In this document: positions 1 to 8,232 of the stretch, piece by piece | Layout of the letters: each line of letters opens with the position of its first letter | Position numbering within the stretch: the stretch's first letter is position 1 | Source: CAZHHH01 sp052400685 | Lineage (GTDB): Bacteria > Bacteroidota > Bacteroidia > Bacteroidales > Marinilabiliaceae | Length of the DNA: 64,000 nt | Assembly (NCBI GenBank): GCA_052400685.1 | Contig: JBQTGJ010000001.1 | Strand: one strand, 5' to 3' | The notes under the pieces: model-generated | Database searches by the model: none | Told to the model about the DNA's origin: nothing | Seen by the model: only the letters and a program-made list of their open reading frames with translations | Program-made: the position numbers and the translations under genes

Positions 1-110
1 TTATGTGGCACGGAAATCCTAAAAGCGATGCACGTTGGGCTATTGAAAATTTCAGAGAGTTAAGCTCGGAAGAACGTGATGCTGTTGTGGCGTTTATTAA
101 TGCAATTTAA
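1..110 (+). CDS. C-terminal end of a di-heme oxidoreductase (DUF1111/thiol oxidoreductase-like), 5' truncated
   Basis: Only the last 35 or so codons are in the window, ending at TAA 108-110. The tail reads MWHG...ELSSEERDAVVAFINAI. This pattern, a Trp-His-Gly followed by 'LS.EERDAVVAFI', is the usual C-terminus of the periplasmic di-heme oxidoreductase family (DUF1111), where the WHG segment lies close to the second haem. The next gene assembles c-type cytochromes, which fits a haem-c protein here. The assignment rests on a short tail only, so another c-type cytochrome peroxidase-like protein is possible. Confidence 0.55.
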   Translation, partial: MWHGNPKSDARWAIENFRELSSEERDAVVAFINAI

Positions 111-123
111 TATACCAATAATT

Positions 124-159
124 AAGAGGGATGAGTAGTTTCTACTTTTTCCTCTTTTT
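124..159 (+). terminator. Rho-independent terminator after the di-heme oxidoreductase gene
   Basis: An inverted repeat AAGAGG...AGTAG / CTACT...CCTCTT with an internal loop is followed by a T run. It begins 13 bases after the stop codon and ends 8 bases before the next ATG. It therefore sits in the leader of the downstream cytochrome assembly gene and would limit read-through into it. Confidence 0.6.
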
Positions 160-167
160 ATGTTTTT

Positions 168-2405
168 ATGAAGAAATTAAAAGTAATCAGTTTTGGTCTT
201 TTGGCAATTATGGTTGTTATACTGGCAACAGCAACAATTATAGAACAATTTAAAGGTACTTCTTTTGTAAGTAATCAAATTTACGGTTCCACATGGTTTG
301 TTGTATTTTGGACAATTTTGGTAATATTCGCGTTGGCTTATTTATTCAAAATGAAATTACAACGTAACCCAATTGTTTTCTTTCTTCATATTGCCTTTCT
401 TTTTATTCTTTTGGGCGCCTTTATTACATGGATTAGTGGTAAAAGCGGTAGTTTACACCTCCGTCAGGGAAAATCAAGTACTGGATATATTGAAAAGAAT
501 GGCAACAAACACCAGCTTCCTTTTTCAATCGAGTTGAATAGTTTTAATGTCATTTACTATCCGGGGACTCAAACGCCTCAAGATTTTGAAAGTGAAATTA
601 CCATAGCCGAAACCAATAGCAAGAAGTTTTCTGAAAAAGTGTCGATGAATAATATCGTGTCTTATAAAGGTTATCGTTTTTATCAGTCGGGGTACGATAA
701 TGATGGTAAAGGAACACATTTGTCGGTTTCACACGACCCTGTTGGTATTGCTGTTACTTATGGTGGATATGTAATGTTATTGCTATCATATATTCTGTTT
801 TTCTTCGGAAAAGAGAGCCGTTTTTGTCAACTTCTAAAGCATCCTCTACTGAAAAATGCTACACTTGTTGCATTGTTCCTATTTTGTTCAGACGGTGTTC
901 AAGCTGCAATCAGGCCTTCTAAACCCAAAGTATTGCCTGAAAGTGTAGCGGCTGAATTTTGTAATTTGTACGTTTATTATAATGGTAGAATTTGTCCGCT
1001 TCAAGCATTAGCTAATGATTTCACATTGAAATTGTATGGAAGATCATCGTTTAAAGATTATACCTCAGAGCAAGTTTTTACCGGTTGGTTGTTTTATTAT
1101 TCAAGTTGGAAGAAACAGGATTTCATCAAAATTCGCAGCAAGGAAGTCAGGAGCATTTTAAGTGTTGATGGGAAATATGCGTCGTTCGATGATTTTATCA
1201 ATAATGAGAATGACTATAAATTGGAGTCTGAATTACTCAAAATGTATGAGGGTAAAATAATTGCCGATCAAAAAGGGGTTAAAGAAGCTGATGAGAAATT
1301 CAATATCATCAGTATGTTATATGCTGGCGAACTAACCAAAATATTTCCTTATGCAACTTCGGCTCAATCATTAAATTGGTATGCTACCAATAGTCAATTG
1401 CCTCAAGAAATGGACGAAACTCGCTATATTTTCATTCGGCGTTCGATGGACTATATCCGGGAAATGGTAATGAAAAAGGATTTCGAAAATTTAATTGCAT
1501 TGGTTCATAAACTTAAAGAATATCAGACTAAAGAAGCAGGGGATTTATTGCCGTCAGACACAGTGTATATATCCGAAAATATTTATAACAAAATGGATTA
1601 TACTAAATATTTGGCAATGTTTCTAGTTTTCATTGGCATATTTGGTTTTGTTTATTTTATTCGCTGCTTAATAATTGCTAAATCTGCTTCGAAACGGATA
1701 ATTGTGATATTCAATTCAGTTATACTAATTAGTTTCATTTATCTCACAATTTTTATCACATTGCGGGGTATAGCTAGTCAGCACTTTCCGGCATCGAACG
1801 GATACGAAACAATGCAGCTTTTGGCGTGGGCATCGTTGTTGGCGTCGATATTCGTGCAAAAGAAATTCCGAATGGTTTTGACTTTTGGTTTATTGTTAGG
1901 AGGTTTAGCTCTTATGGTATCGATGATGGGACGCAGTAATCCGCAAATAACTCATTTAATACCGGTGTTATCGTCTCCGCTCTTAAGCATACATGTAATG
2001 ACCATTATGGTATCGTATCTGCTGTTTGCTTTTATGATGTTTAACGGTGTTGCGGGGATTGTCCTTAGACTTTCGGGCAGCAATAATGGCAACCCAATTC
2101 AACGGCTACAAATTATTAGTCAGTTGATTCTTTATCCTGCGGTTTTCCTTTTGGCAATAGGAACATTTATCGGTGCGGTATGGGCAAACGTTTCATGGGG
2201 GCGATACTGGGGGTGGGACCCGAAGGAAGTATGGGCATTAATTACCTTGTTAATTTATTCCTTTCCGTTACATACGCTCTCATTAAAACGCTTTCAACAA
2301 CCAATGTTTTATCATATATTTATGGTTATAGCGTTTTTCTCGGTGTTATTTACCTATTTCGGCGTCAACTTTATACTTGGCGGAATGCATAGTTATGCTG
2401 GATAA
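168..2405 (+). CDS. ccsBA: CcsBA-type cytochrome c assembly protein (ResB-CcsA fusion)
   Basis: This is a haem exporter and cytochrome c synthase of system II, acting in the inner membrane to attach haem to apocytochromes c on the periplasmic side. The first ~230 residues are ResB/CcsB-like, with membrane segments near residues 5-25, 43-62, 70-90 and 195-215. A periplasmic domain (about 245-475) separates this from a CcsA half with about seven membrane segments. The CcsA half carries the tryptophan-rich WGRYWGWDPKEVW motif (about residue 680) and ends VNFILGGMHSYA, with the conserved His typical of the family. The 745-residue length suits Bacteroidetes fusions. It lies 57 bp after a predicted haem protein gene. 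Confidence 0.9.
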   Translation: MKKLKVISFGLLAIMVVILATATIIEQFKGTSFVSNQIYGSTWFVVFWTILVIFALAYLFKMKLQRNPIVFFLHIAFLFILLGAFITWISGKSGSLHLRQGKSSTGYIEKNGNKHQLPFSIELNSFNVIYYPGTQTPQDFESEITIAETNSKKFSEKVSMNNIVSYKGYRFYQSGYDNDGKGTHLSVSHDPVGIAVTYGGYVMLLLSYILFFFGKESRFCQLLKHPLLKNATLVALFLFCSDGVQAAIRPSKPKVLPESVAAEFCNLYVYYNGRICPLQALANDFTLKLYGRSSFKDYTSEQVFTGWLFYYSSWKKQDFIKIRSKEVRSILSVDGKYASFDDFINNENDYKLESELLKMYEGKIIADQKGVKEADEKFNIISMLYAGELTKIFPYATSAQSLNWYATNSQLPQEMDETRYIFIRRSMDYIREMVMKKDFENLIALVHKLKEYQTKEAGDLLPSDTVYISENIYNKMDYTKYLAMFLVFIGIFGFVYFIRCLIIAKSASKRIIVIFNSVILISFIYLTIFITLRGIASQHFPASNGYETMQLLAWASLLASIFVQKKFRMVLTFGLLLGGLALMVSMMGRSNPQITHLIPVLSSPLLSIHVMTIMVSYLLFAFMMFNGVAGIVLRLSGSNNGNPIQRLQIISQLILYPAVFLLAIGTFIGAVWANVSWGRYWGWDPKEVWALITLLIYSFPLHTLSLKRFQQPMFYHIFMVIAFFSVLFTYFGVNFILGGMHSYAG

Positions 2406-2739
2406 AAACTTTTCTATCCATAGGAAATCTGTTGTAAACAGGTCAATAATTATAGTCAACCAAGAAAAATGTGTAAGAGCTCAGGAAAAGCTGAAAAAAA
2501 TGAGCTTCAATGCTTGGCATTACGCAAAAAGTAAAAAGTAATATTTAAAGCTACGTGTGAAGTCCGAAAAATCGATAAAGTATTGAATAATAATATGATA
2601 GTAGCAAGGGATGATCCGCCTGCAATGCTGATAAATACACGTGCAAATAAAGATGCCGGAAAATAGTAGATAAAGGCATAAGTATTATTAAAACTGAAGG
2701 GAAAGCACTATGCTCATTTGTAAAAACATTGACCAGTAA
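2406..2739. other. Intergenic, decayed sequence without an intact gene
   Basis: This stretch between ccsBA and the VOC-like pseudogene has only short open frames on either strand. A plus-strand run from about 2443 to 2541 reads VNQEKCVRAQEKLKK... without a start or a recognisable family. It may be older gene debris, in keeping with the pseudogene that follows. Confidence 0.4.
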
Positions 2740-3012
2740 TATGATCATATTATGCATATTGGACTGCCTATTAGATTAATGTGAGCCGATATTATTGATG
2801 TCAATCAACAAAATTATAATGTGGCAAAATGTTTTTCATTCTATATTTGTGCTGAGAGTAAGGAAGAAGCTGATAGATTATTTGTAGCAGTGGCAAAAGA
2901 GGACAAAATAAAACTTCCTATATCTCAACAGTTTTGTGGCTCATATTAAGGATTCTGTTTGTTTAAATTTGGTATTAGCTGGAAAATAAGTTTCAGTTTA
3001 GAGACTAATTGA
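2740..3012 (+). pseudogene. Decayed PhnB-like VOC (glyoxalase/bleomycin-resistance fold) protein remnant
   Basis: One reading frame carries YDHIMHIGLPI, then CFSFYICAESKEEADRLF, then DKIKLPI and finally FGISW, before TGA at 3010. These are the conserved strands of the PhnB / 3-demethylubiquinone methyltransferase-like VOC family in the right order and spacing (family pattern: IMHISLPI ... ESEEEADRLF ... FGIKW). The frame is broken by TGA at 2782 and TAA at 2947, and there is no intact N-terminal half upstream (stop at 2737). So this is a dead gene that has lost its first half to decay. The function of the parent family is not certain. Confidence 0.7.
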
Positions 3013-3248
3013 ATAAAACCCGTGATACAGTCCTGCGCTCCCTTCCCGCCCAACGCCAATTTTTTATGCCAACAAATCAAGCCGTTTATATTTCACAAAA
3101 GTTTTATCTTTAGTCGATATAAGTCAAACTGTGAGTTGGATGTGGTAAATGACCATTTAGAAAGTAAGCATGATTCAGCAGTAGAGCTCAATTGGCCGAT
3201 ATTAACCCGGTTGTTAGTTTGAAATTAAATACAAATAAAAAAACAGTA

Positions 3249-5216
3249 ATGAAAATGACATGTAATCAGATGAAACGAAAACTATTAATTTGTTATTTGT
3301 TTATAATTACCACATTAGCAGTGGCACAAGAGCAATCGATTTGTAGTCCAGATGGAAGACTAGTTTTAACGATTAAGACAATTGCGGGTAGTTGTTGTTA
3401 TACTGTAAAATATGATCAGAATTTGATGCTTGAAGATTCACCTCTTGGTTTAATTACAAATGTAGGTGACTTCAGTAAGGGGTTGACTCTCCAATCGATT
3501 GAAAGAAATTCCGTTGAAAAGGAGTATAATCAGGACAAAATTAAACAATCGCATATTGTTTATGAGGCTAACGAATTAAAGGTAGCCCTCACTAATAAGG
3601 AGAATAAGCAGTTTGAGGTTATTTTTAGAGTTAGCAATAATGATGTCGGTTTTAAATATAGCTTACCCCAATATGGAGAGACTGCCGCTTGTATTGTTGA
3701 AAAAGAAATCACAGGGTTTAACTTACCGCAGCACACCACAACGTTTTTGTCGCCACAAGCCACTGCTGGTATAGGTTGGAAACATACGAAACCAAGTTAT
3801 GAGGAAGAATATGTGGCAGATGAAGTAATCAACACACCATCGAAATATGGCCAGGGATATACTTTTCCTTCTCTTTTTCATGTTGGTGATCAAGGATGGA
3901 TACTTATTTCAGAGACTGGCGTGAGTAGTAAATATTGTGCATCACATCTAAGCGACGGCACAAATGATGGAATCTATTCCATAGCTTTTCCTCAAGTTGG
4001 TGAAAATAATGGCTTTGGAAGTGCAACAGCTGTTTTGTCACTCCCTGGTTCAACTCCGTGGCGTACCATTACTGTTGGCAATAATCTTAAACCAATTGTT
4101 GAAACAACTATTCCATTTGATTTGGTTGAGCCTTTATTCGAACCATCTTATGAATATCAATATGGTCGCTCTACGTGGAGTTGGATTATGTGGCAGGATC
4201 GGAGTATGAATTACGATGATCAGATTATATACATCAACTTAGCTGCTGAATTGGGTTACGAGTATATTCTCATGGATGCCTTATGGGATACTCAAGTTGG
4301 ATATGATAGAATGCCAGAGTTGTTTAAGTATGCGCAATCAAAAGGTGTTGATGTTTTTTTATGGTATAATTCAAATGGATCTTGGAATGATGCACCTCAA
4401 GGGCCTAAACACAGGATGGACAATGTCATTGTAAGAAAAAAAGAAATGAAATGGCTCCAGGAAATGGGCGTTAAAGGCTTGAAGGTTGACTTTTTTGGTG
4501 GTGATAAGCAAGAGACTATGAAGCTGTATGAAGAGATACTCTCTGATGCCAATGATTATGGTTTGATGGTAATATTTCATGGGTGTACGTTGCCCAGGGG
4601 ATGGGAACGAATGTATCCGAATTACGTAGGAAGTGAGGCTGTATTGGCGTCAGAGAATCTTATATTCACTCAACATGCCAACGAAATGGAAGCTTATAAC
4701 GCTTGCTTACATCCTTTTATTCGAAATGCGGTAGGCAGCATGGAATTCGGTCCGGTATTATTAAATAAGCGCCATAATCGAAACAACGATGGGGGAACGA
4801 TACGCCGTACCTCAGATGTTTTTCAGCTGGCAACTTCTATTTTATATCAATCACCGGTCCAAATGTTTGCTATTGCTCCTAATAATTTAACTGATGTTCC
4901 ATCGTTTGAGATCGATTTTATGAAAAAAGTTCCAACCATTTGGGATGAAACAGTTTTTATTGATGGATATCCCGGTAAATATGTTGTTGTCGCACGTCGT
5001 CATCAAGACAAATGGTTTGTTGTTGGTGTAAATGCAGAAAATGAAGCATTGTCTATTGATGTTACACTTCCTATGTTAGCAGGAAAAACTATTGCTTATT
5101 ATGGTGATAACCTGGATTTAACTCCTTTTCAAAAGGAACAGAAAATTAAAAAGTCAGGTTCGGTTAAATTGGTTATACAACCTAATGGGGGTGTTATTTT
5201 GACAACAAACTTCTAA
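3249..5216 (+). CDS. Glycoside hydrolase family 97 (alpha-galactosidase/alpha-glucosidase type)
   Basis: This is a secreted or periplasmic alpha-glycosidase of GH97: an N-terminal beta-sandwich to about residue 270, a (beta/alpha)8 barrel, and a C-terminal beta domain. In-frame ATGs lie at 3192, 3249, 3255 and 3270. The signal peptide MKRKLLICYLFIITTLAVAQ starts at 3270, so 3249-3270 is more likely than 3192. GH97 contains inverting enzymes and retaining ones. Here the barrel carries Asp in GLKVDFFGGDKQ (D414, numbered from 3249) and Glu in LASEN (E469). This spacing matches the nucleophile and acid/base recalled for the retaining Bacteroides alpha-galactosidase (D415/E470), so the retaining type is favoured. 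It stands alone, away from the polysaccharide locus. An alpha-glucosidase specificity cannot be excluded. Confidence 0.88.
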   Translation: MKMTCNQMKRKLLICYLFIITTLAVAQEQSICSPDGRLVLTIKTIAGSCCYTVKYDQNLMLEDSPLGLITNVGDFSKGLTLQSIERNSVEKEYNQDKIKQSHIVYEANELKVALTNKENKQFEVIFRVSNNDVGFKYSLPQYGETAACIVEKEITGFNLPQHTTTFLSPQATAGIGWKHTKPSYEEEYVADEVINTPSKYGQGYTFPSLFHVGDQGWILISETGVSSKYCASHLSDGTNDGIYSIAFPQVGENNGFGSATAVLSLPGSTPWRTITVGNNLKPIVETTIPFDLVEPLFEPSYEYQYGRSTWSWIMWQDRSMNYDDQIIYINLAAELGYEYILMDALWDTQVGYDRMPELFKYAQSKGVDVFLWYNSNGSWNDAPQGPKHRMDNVIVRKKEMKWLQEMGVKGLKVDFFGGDKQETMKLYEEILSDANDYGLMVIFHGCTLPRGWERMYPNYVGSEAVLASENLIFTQHANEMEAYNACLHPFIRNAVGSMEFGPVLLNKRHNRNNDGGTIRRTSDVFQLATSILYQSPVQMFAIAPNNLTDVPSFEIDFMKKVPTIWDETVFIDGYPGKYVVVARRHQDKWFVVGVNAENEALSIDVTLPMLAGKTIAYYGDNLDLTPFQKEQKIKKSGSVKLVIQPNGGVILTTNF

Positions 5217-5230
5217 AAATTAATGTAATA

Positions 5231-5365
5231 AGTGCTTGTTAGAGAAGTTCAGCTTTCGCTTTTTGTTATCCAGGAAATGGTTATTTATATTAGTAAATAC
5301 TTTTTTTAGTTGCGAAAGTCTTGTGTTTGAATTTTTTATCTTAAACGTTTGACTTTATAGGCAGG
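5231..5365 (+). repeat. Degenerate copy of the ~140-bp palindromic intergenic repeat
   Basis: The stretch runs from AGTGCTTGTTAGAGAAGTTCA through TAGTAAATAC and TTGCGAAAGTCTTGTGTTTGAA to CTTTATAGGCAGGCATTTA. It follows the order of blocks in the intact copies at 24790-25077, but with many substitutions and small indels. It lies just after the GH97 stop codon. Confidence 0.5.
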
Positions 5366-5590
5366 CATTTATCAAATTTGTTTCTTTACAGCGATTAGTG
5401 TCTACATAAAAATAACCTTCTGAAATAAGCGGACTGTTTTTACGTACTTTACGCTGTTCTGTCTGTAGTGAGGGAAATACTGTGTTTTTGTCGCACCTAT
5501 ACGTCAATAGGGATTGGATGGAGGCATTTATTTTATCACGATTCTTAGAAACGCATTGTTGGGAGTTTGTCAAAACAACGGTATTAAAAA

Positions 5591-5630
5591 AAGAAGCATT
5601 TATGAATTTAATCCATAAATGCTTCTTTTT
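5591..5630 (-). terminator. Strong hairpin terminator of the CAU tRNA gene
   Basis: A perfect 14-bp inverted repeat, AAGAAGCATTTATG / CATAAATGCTTCTT with a 9-base loop (5591-5627), is flanked by A and T runs on both sides. On the minus strand it falls 10 bases after the tRNA 3' end. It could also work in the plus direction for the GH97 transcript. Confidence 0.85.
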
Positions 5631-5636
5631 AAAATG

Positions 5637-5711
5637 TGGGCCCAGCTGGGCTTGAACCAGCGACCCCCTGATTATGAGTCAGGTGCTACTAACCAACTGA
5701 GCTATAGGCCC
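5637..5711 (-). tRNA. tRNA with CAU anticodon (elongator tRNA-Met or tRNA-Ile2)
   Basis: The minus strand reads GGGCCTA...TGGGCCC for the acceptor stem (one G-T pair) with discriminator A. The anticodon arm is CCTGA-CTCATAA-TCAGG (anticodon CAU), and the T arm is GCTGG-TTCAAGC-CCAGC. CCA is not encoded. The arm after GGTCGCTGGTTCAAG resembles the E. coli lysidine-type tRNA-Ile2, but the CTCATAA loop is shared with elongator tRNA-Met, so the amino acid is uncertain. The D arm reads AGCTC AGTTGGTTAG TAGC, one base longer than the usual GGTTAGAGC form. The D stem is thus reduced to three good pairs and the total length is 75 nt. Confidence 0.92.
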
Positions 5712-5794
5712 TGTTAAAAATAAATATTTCTTATTTTTAGCGATTGCAAAAATACAAAGAAAAGTGAATTATCAAAACAAAATACCATAAGAAA

Positions 5795-6421
5795 ATGGCC
5801 AAAAAACCAGAGTTTAATAACATTGTCTTCGATTTAGGAGGCGTCATTGTAGATATTGACATAAACAGCACAATTAATGCCCTTAAACGAACTCTAAATC
5901 TGCCTCCCGATACTGAGCCGTTCAAAATTATGGAAATGAGCGTCTTTCACCAATACGAAACAGGTACCATTAATTCGTCTCAGTTTATAAATCGTCTCAG
6001 CGAATTATCAGGCACCGGGGTTAAGCCTGATTTGCTAATAGAAGCATGGAATGCCATGCTCGTAACAATACCTGAAAAAAGAATAAACCTCATCGAAAAA
6101 TTGTCCGGGCGCTTTCGTCTGTTTGTACTAAGCAATACAAATGCTTTACATGCTGAAAAATTTGAAAAAATGGCCCCCGGATATGAAAACTTATCGCAGC
6201 TATTTGAGAAAATGTACTACTCGCACCTCATCGGCTGCCGAAAACCACAAGCAAAAGCTTTTACCACAGTTATTGACGACAGTGGCATACAACCCACTGA
6301 AACACTATTTGTTGACGACCTGCAAACAAATATCACAATGGCAAGACAACTGCATTTTCAAACATTACAAGTTAATAATGGAACGGATATAACTGAGCTG
6401 ATGAAACACCTTATAACGTAA
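5795..6421 (+). CDS. HAD-superfamily hydrolase, YihX-like sugar-phosphate phosphatase
   Basis: A cytosolic haloacid dehalogenase-like phosphatase of 208 residues with all four HAD motifs: FDLGGVIVDID (residues 10-20) with the nucleophilic Asp, LSNTN (motif II, about 112), a Lys in CRKPQAKAF (motif III, about 149), and LFVDDLQTN (motif IV, about 171). The first motif has Gly in place of the second Asp, as in E. coli YihX (alpha-glucose-1-phosphatase) and its relatives (DLGNV). The cap between motifs I and II is helical (subfamily IA type). The substrate is likely a small sugar phosphate but cannot be fixed from sequence. It diverges from the tRNA and converges on the SPOR lipoprotein. Confidence 0.85.
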   Translation: MAKKPEFNNIVFDLGGVIVDIDINSTINALKRTLNLPPDTEPFKIMEMSVFHQYETGTINSSQFINRLSELSGTGVKPDLLIEAWNAMLVTIPEKRINLIEKLSGRFRLFVLSNTNALHAEKFEKMAPGYENLSQLFEKMYYSHLIGCRKPQAKAFTTVIDDSGIQPTETLFVDDLQTNITMARQLHFQTLQVNNGTDITELMKHLIT

Positions 6422-6448
6422 TTAAAAATTGGATCAATAAGTCATAAA

Positions 6449-6480
6449 TGGAGTTTGTCTATAAACGTCAACTTCTGCGC
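6449..6480 (+). repeat. Partial copy (left end only) of the palindromic intergenic repeat
   Basis: GAGTTTGTCTATAAACGTCA followed by ACTTCTGCGCTATGG matches the left end of the intact repeats (GTGTTTGTCTATAAAGTCAACTTCTGCGTTATG). The match stops after about 32 bases. It lies between convergent genes. Confidence 0.6.
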
Positions 6481-6657
6481 TATGGACACATACAAAATAC
6501 ATTATGAACAAATCATCATATCAGGCACCATGCTTGCCTTATAGCACTCATTTATAAACATTAACCTCCAATTCTAAAAATATTACAGGCTCTGAATTTA
6601 GGGCATGTATATCAACAACGTAGAAAAAAGAGTTTTTAGGCTAGCACTAAATATGAC

Positions 6658-6690
6658 AAAAAAAGGGGAACTTCATTGAAGCCCCCCTTT
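6658..6690 (-). terminator. Terminator of the SPOR lipoprotein gene
   Basis: On the minus strand a GGGGGGCTTCAATGAAG...CCCC hairpin is followed by seven T residues. It starts 15 bases after the stop codon of the SPOR-domain gene. Confidence 0.75.
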
Positions 6691-6705
6691 CACTATTTAA
6701 AAACT

Positions 6706-7137
6706 TTATCTGCGCACCAGCAACCAAACACTGTCACGCCCCACAGATGTTCTTTCGCTGTTAAGGACTTCAAGTGCTTTGTTCCAACTACTAAAGCCCA
6801 TATACGACACTTTATAAAACTCACCATTAGGACCTTCAGGACGTTCAATAATTTCTGAAGCAAATCCCTGATTAAGCATTTCCTGACGGTATTTTTCGGC
6901 ATTGGCATACTCAACAAAACTACCACCAATAAGAAAATATTTATTCGGTTTCACCGGTTCCTGAACAACAGTTTCAACCACCTCGGGAACCGCTTCTTCG
7001 AATATAGTATCAGGCTTAACGGGTTCTATAACTTCCTGAACAGGCACAGGCTCCGGCGTCGGGTCTGCTTTCTTTTTCTTATTACATGCCACCAACCCTA
7101 TGGCCAGCACCAACGCAAAAAGTAAAACATTCTTCAT
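6706..7137 (-). CDS. SPOR-domain lipoprotein
   Basis: This 143-residue protein has a lipoprotein signal peptide ending in LVAC (lipid-modified Cys at about 18). A Lys-rich patch and a Pro/Glu/Val-rich linker (residues 25-65) follow, then a C-terminal SPOR domain (about 68-143, YFLIGGSFVEYANAEKYRQE...). SPOR domains bind denuded glycan strands of septal peptidoglycan, so an envelope role linked to cell division is likely. It is monocistronic with its own terminator. In Bacteroidetes such proteins are common and usually unnamed. Confidence 0.82.
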   Translation of the reverse strand: MKNVLLFALVLAIGLVACNKKKKADPTPEPVPVQEVIEPVKPDTIFEEAVPEVVETVVQEPVKPNKYFLIGGSFVEYANAEKYRQEMLNQGFASEIIERPEGPNGEFYKVSYMGFSSWNKALEVLNSERTSVGRDSVWLLVRR

Positions 7138-7511
7138 TAGGCAACATTTTGGTTTATAATGAGGGTAGATATCAGCAGTATGCTGAAATCTTCACCAAAC
7201 ACATTTTTAAGGTTTTAAGCAAACATACAAAAATGAAAATAAATGCAATATACACCAAGTGTTTCTTTTTGTAAACAGATTTAGCAAAAAAAACAATCAA
7301 CTAATAAAAAATATTTTTTTTTGGTCAACGATAGAATCCTGCATTAAAGCTTTGTACCTAATTACACAACCATAATAAAAATTATTTATTAATGTTTGAT
7401 AGCCTCGCAAGGAATCAGAAAAAGCACCGTTTTTATTCGCTGCTCAAGCTTTCCAAACAGCCATTTACCATAATAAACCAACATACCCCAAGCTTCGCAA
7501 CAAACAGATAA
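7138..7511. other. Intergenic, promoter of the SPOR gene; no gene seen
   Basis: AT-rich spacer between two minus-strand genes. It must hold the 3' end of the response regulator transcript and the promoter of the SPOR gene. No coding frame, RNA gene or clear terminator was recognised. Confidence 0.4.
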
Positions 7512-8213
7512 TCAGTCCACATACTTGTAACCGACGCCTTTTATAGTACGAATATGCTCCTGTCCAATTTTTTCACGCAACTTGCGTATATGCACATCAA
7601 TGGTTCTGTCACCCACAATGATGGTATCCCCCCACACGGAACTGTATATTTCGTCACGTGTAAATACCTTATCAGGTTTCGAGGCTAACAAAAGCAACAA
7701 TTCAAACTCCTTTTTTGGTAACGACAATTCTACCCCTGCTGTTGTTACCACATAACGCTCTTTATCGATCACCAGATCGCCTATTGATACCAGATGACTG
7801 TCGACATGTGAGGCAAATTCAGCCACCGCATTAAAACGTTTAAGTAAAGCCCTGGCTCTTGATACCAGCACTTTAGGTTTAATAGGCTTGGCAATATAAT
7901 CATCAGCACCCGCCTCAAAACCAGCTATTTGCGAATAATCCTCACCCCGCGCGGTTAAAAATGCCACCAGCGAATGCTTTAATAACGGCTGCTTTTTTAT
8001 CTCTTCGCAGGTTTCAATACCGTCCATACCGGGCATCATCACGTCCAATATAATCAGATGGGGCAAAAACTCGATGGCCATTTTAATGGCATCTTTACCA
8101 TTGGAAGCCGTTTGAACCAGAAAACCTTCCTTTTTAAGGTTATAACTCAAAAATTCCAAAATATCAGGTTCATCGTCTACTAAGAGAATTTTTTGTTTTA
8201 CAATCTCGCTCAT
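7512..8213 (-). CDS. OmpR/PhoB-family response regulator, probably phosphate-responsive
   Basis: A 233-residue DNA-binding regulator. The receiver domain (1-120) has the acidic pocket at DDEPD (13-17), phospho-acceptor Asp57 in LIILDVMMPG, Thr87 in LTARG and Lys109 in IAKP. The C-terminal winged helix (about 135-233) ends RTIDVHIRKLREKIG...IRTIKGVGYKY, typical of PhoB/OmpR. The gene follows its kinase by 19 bp in one operon. The PhoB assignment comes from the adjacent divergent phosphate transporter gene and from Pho-box-like repeats, not from the regulator sequence alone. Confidence 0.88.
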   Translation of the reverse strand: MSEIVKQKILLVDDEPDILEFLSYNLKKEGFLVQTASNGKDAIKMAIEFLPHLIILDVMMPGMDGIETCEEIKKQPLLKHSLVAFLTARGEDYSQIAGFEAGADDYIAKPIKPKVLVSRARALLKRFNAVAEFASHVDSHLVSIGDLVIDKERYVVTTAGVELSLPKKEFELLLLLASKPDKVFTRDEIYSSVWGDTIIVGDRTIDVHIRKLREKIGQEHIRTIKGVGYKYVD

Positions 8214-8232
8214 AAATAAGTCTGTGTTTAAG

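Noticed and set aside
3022..3222. 66-residue frame ahead of GH97
   Set aside because: It overlaps the GH97 leader, has no recognisable motif and no conserved look.
3192..3248. Earlier ATG of the GH97 gene
   Set aside because: It would add a polar N-terminus before the signal peptide. The ATGs at 3249 to 3270 fit secretion better.
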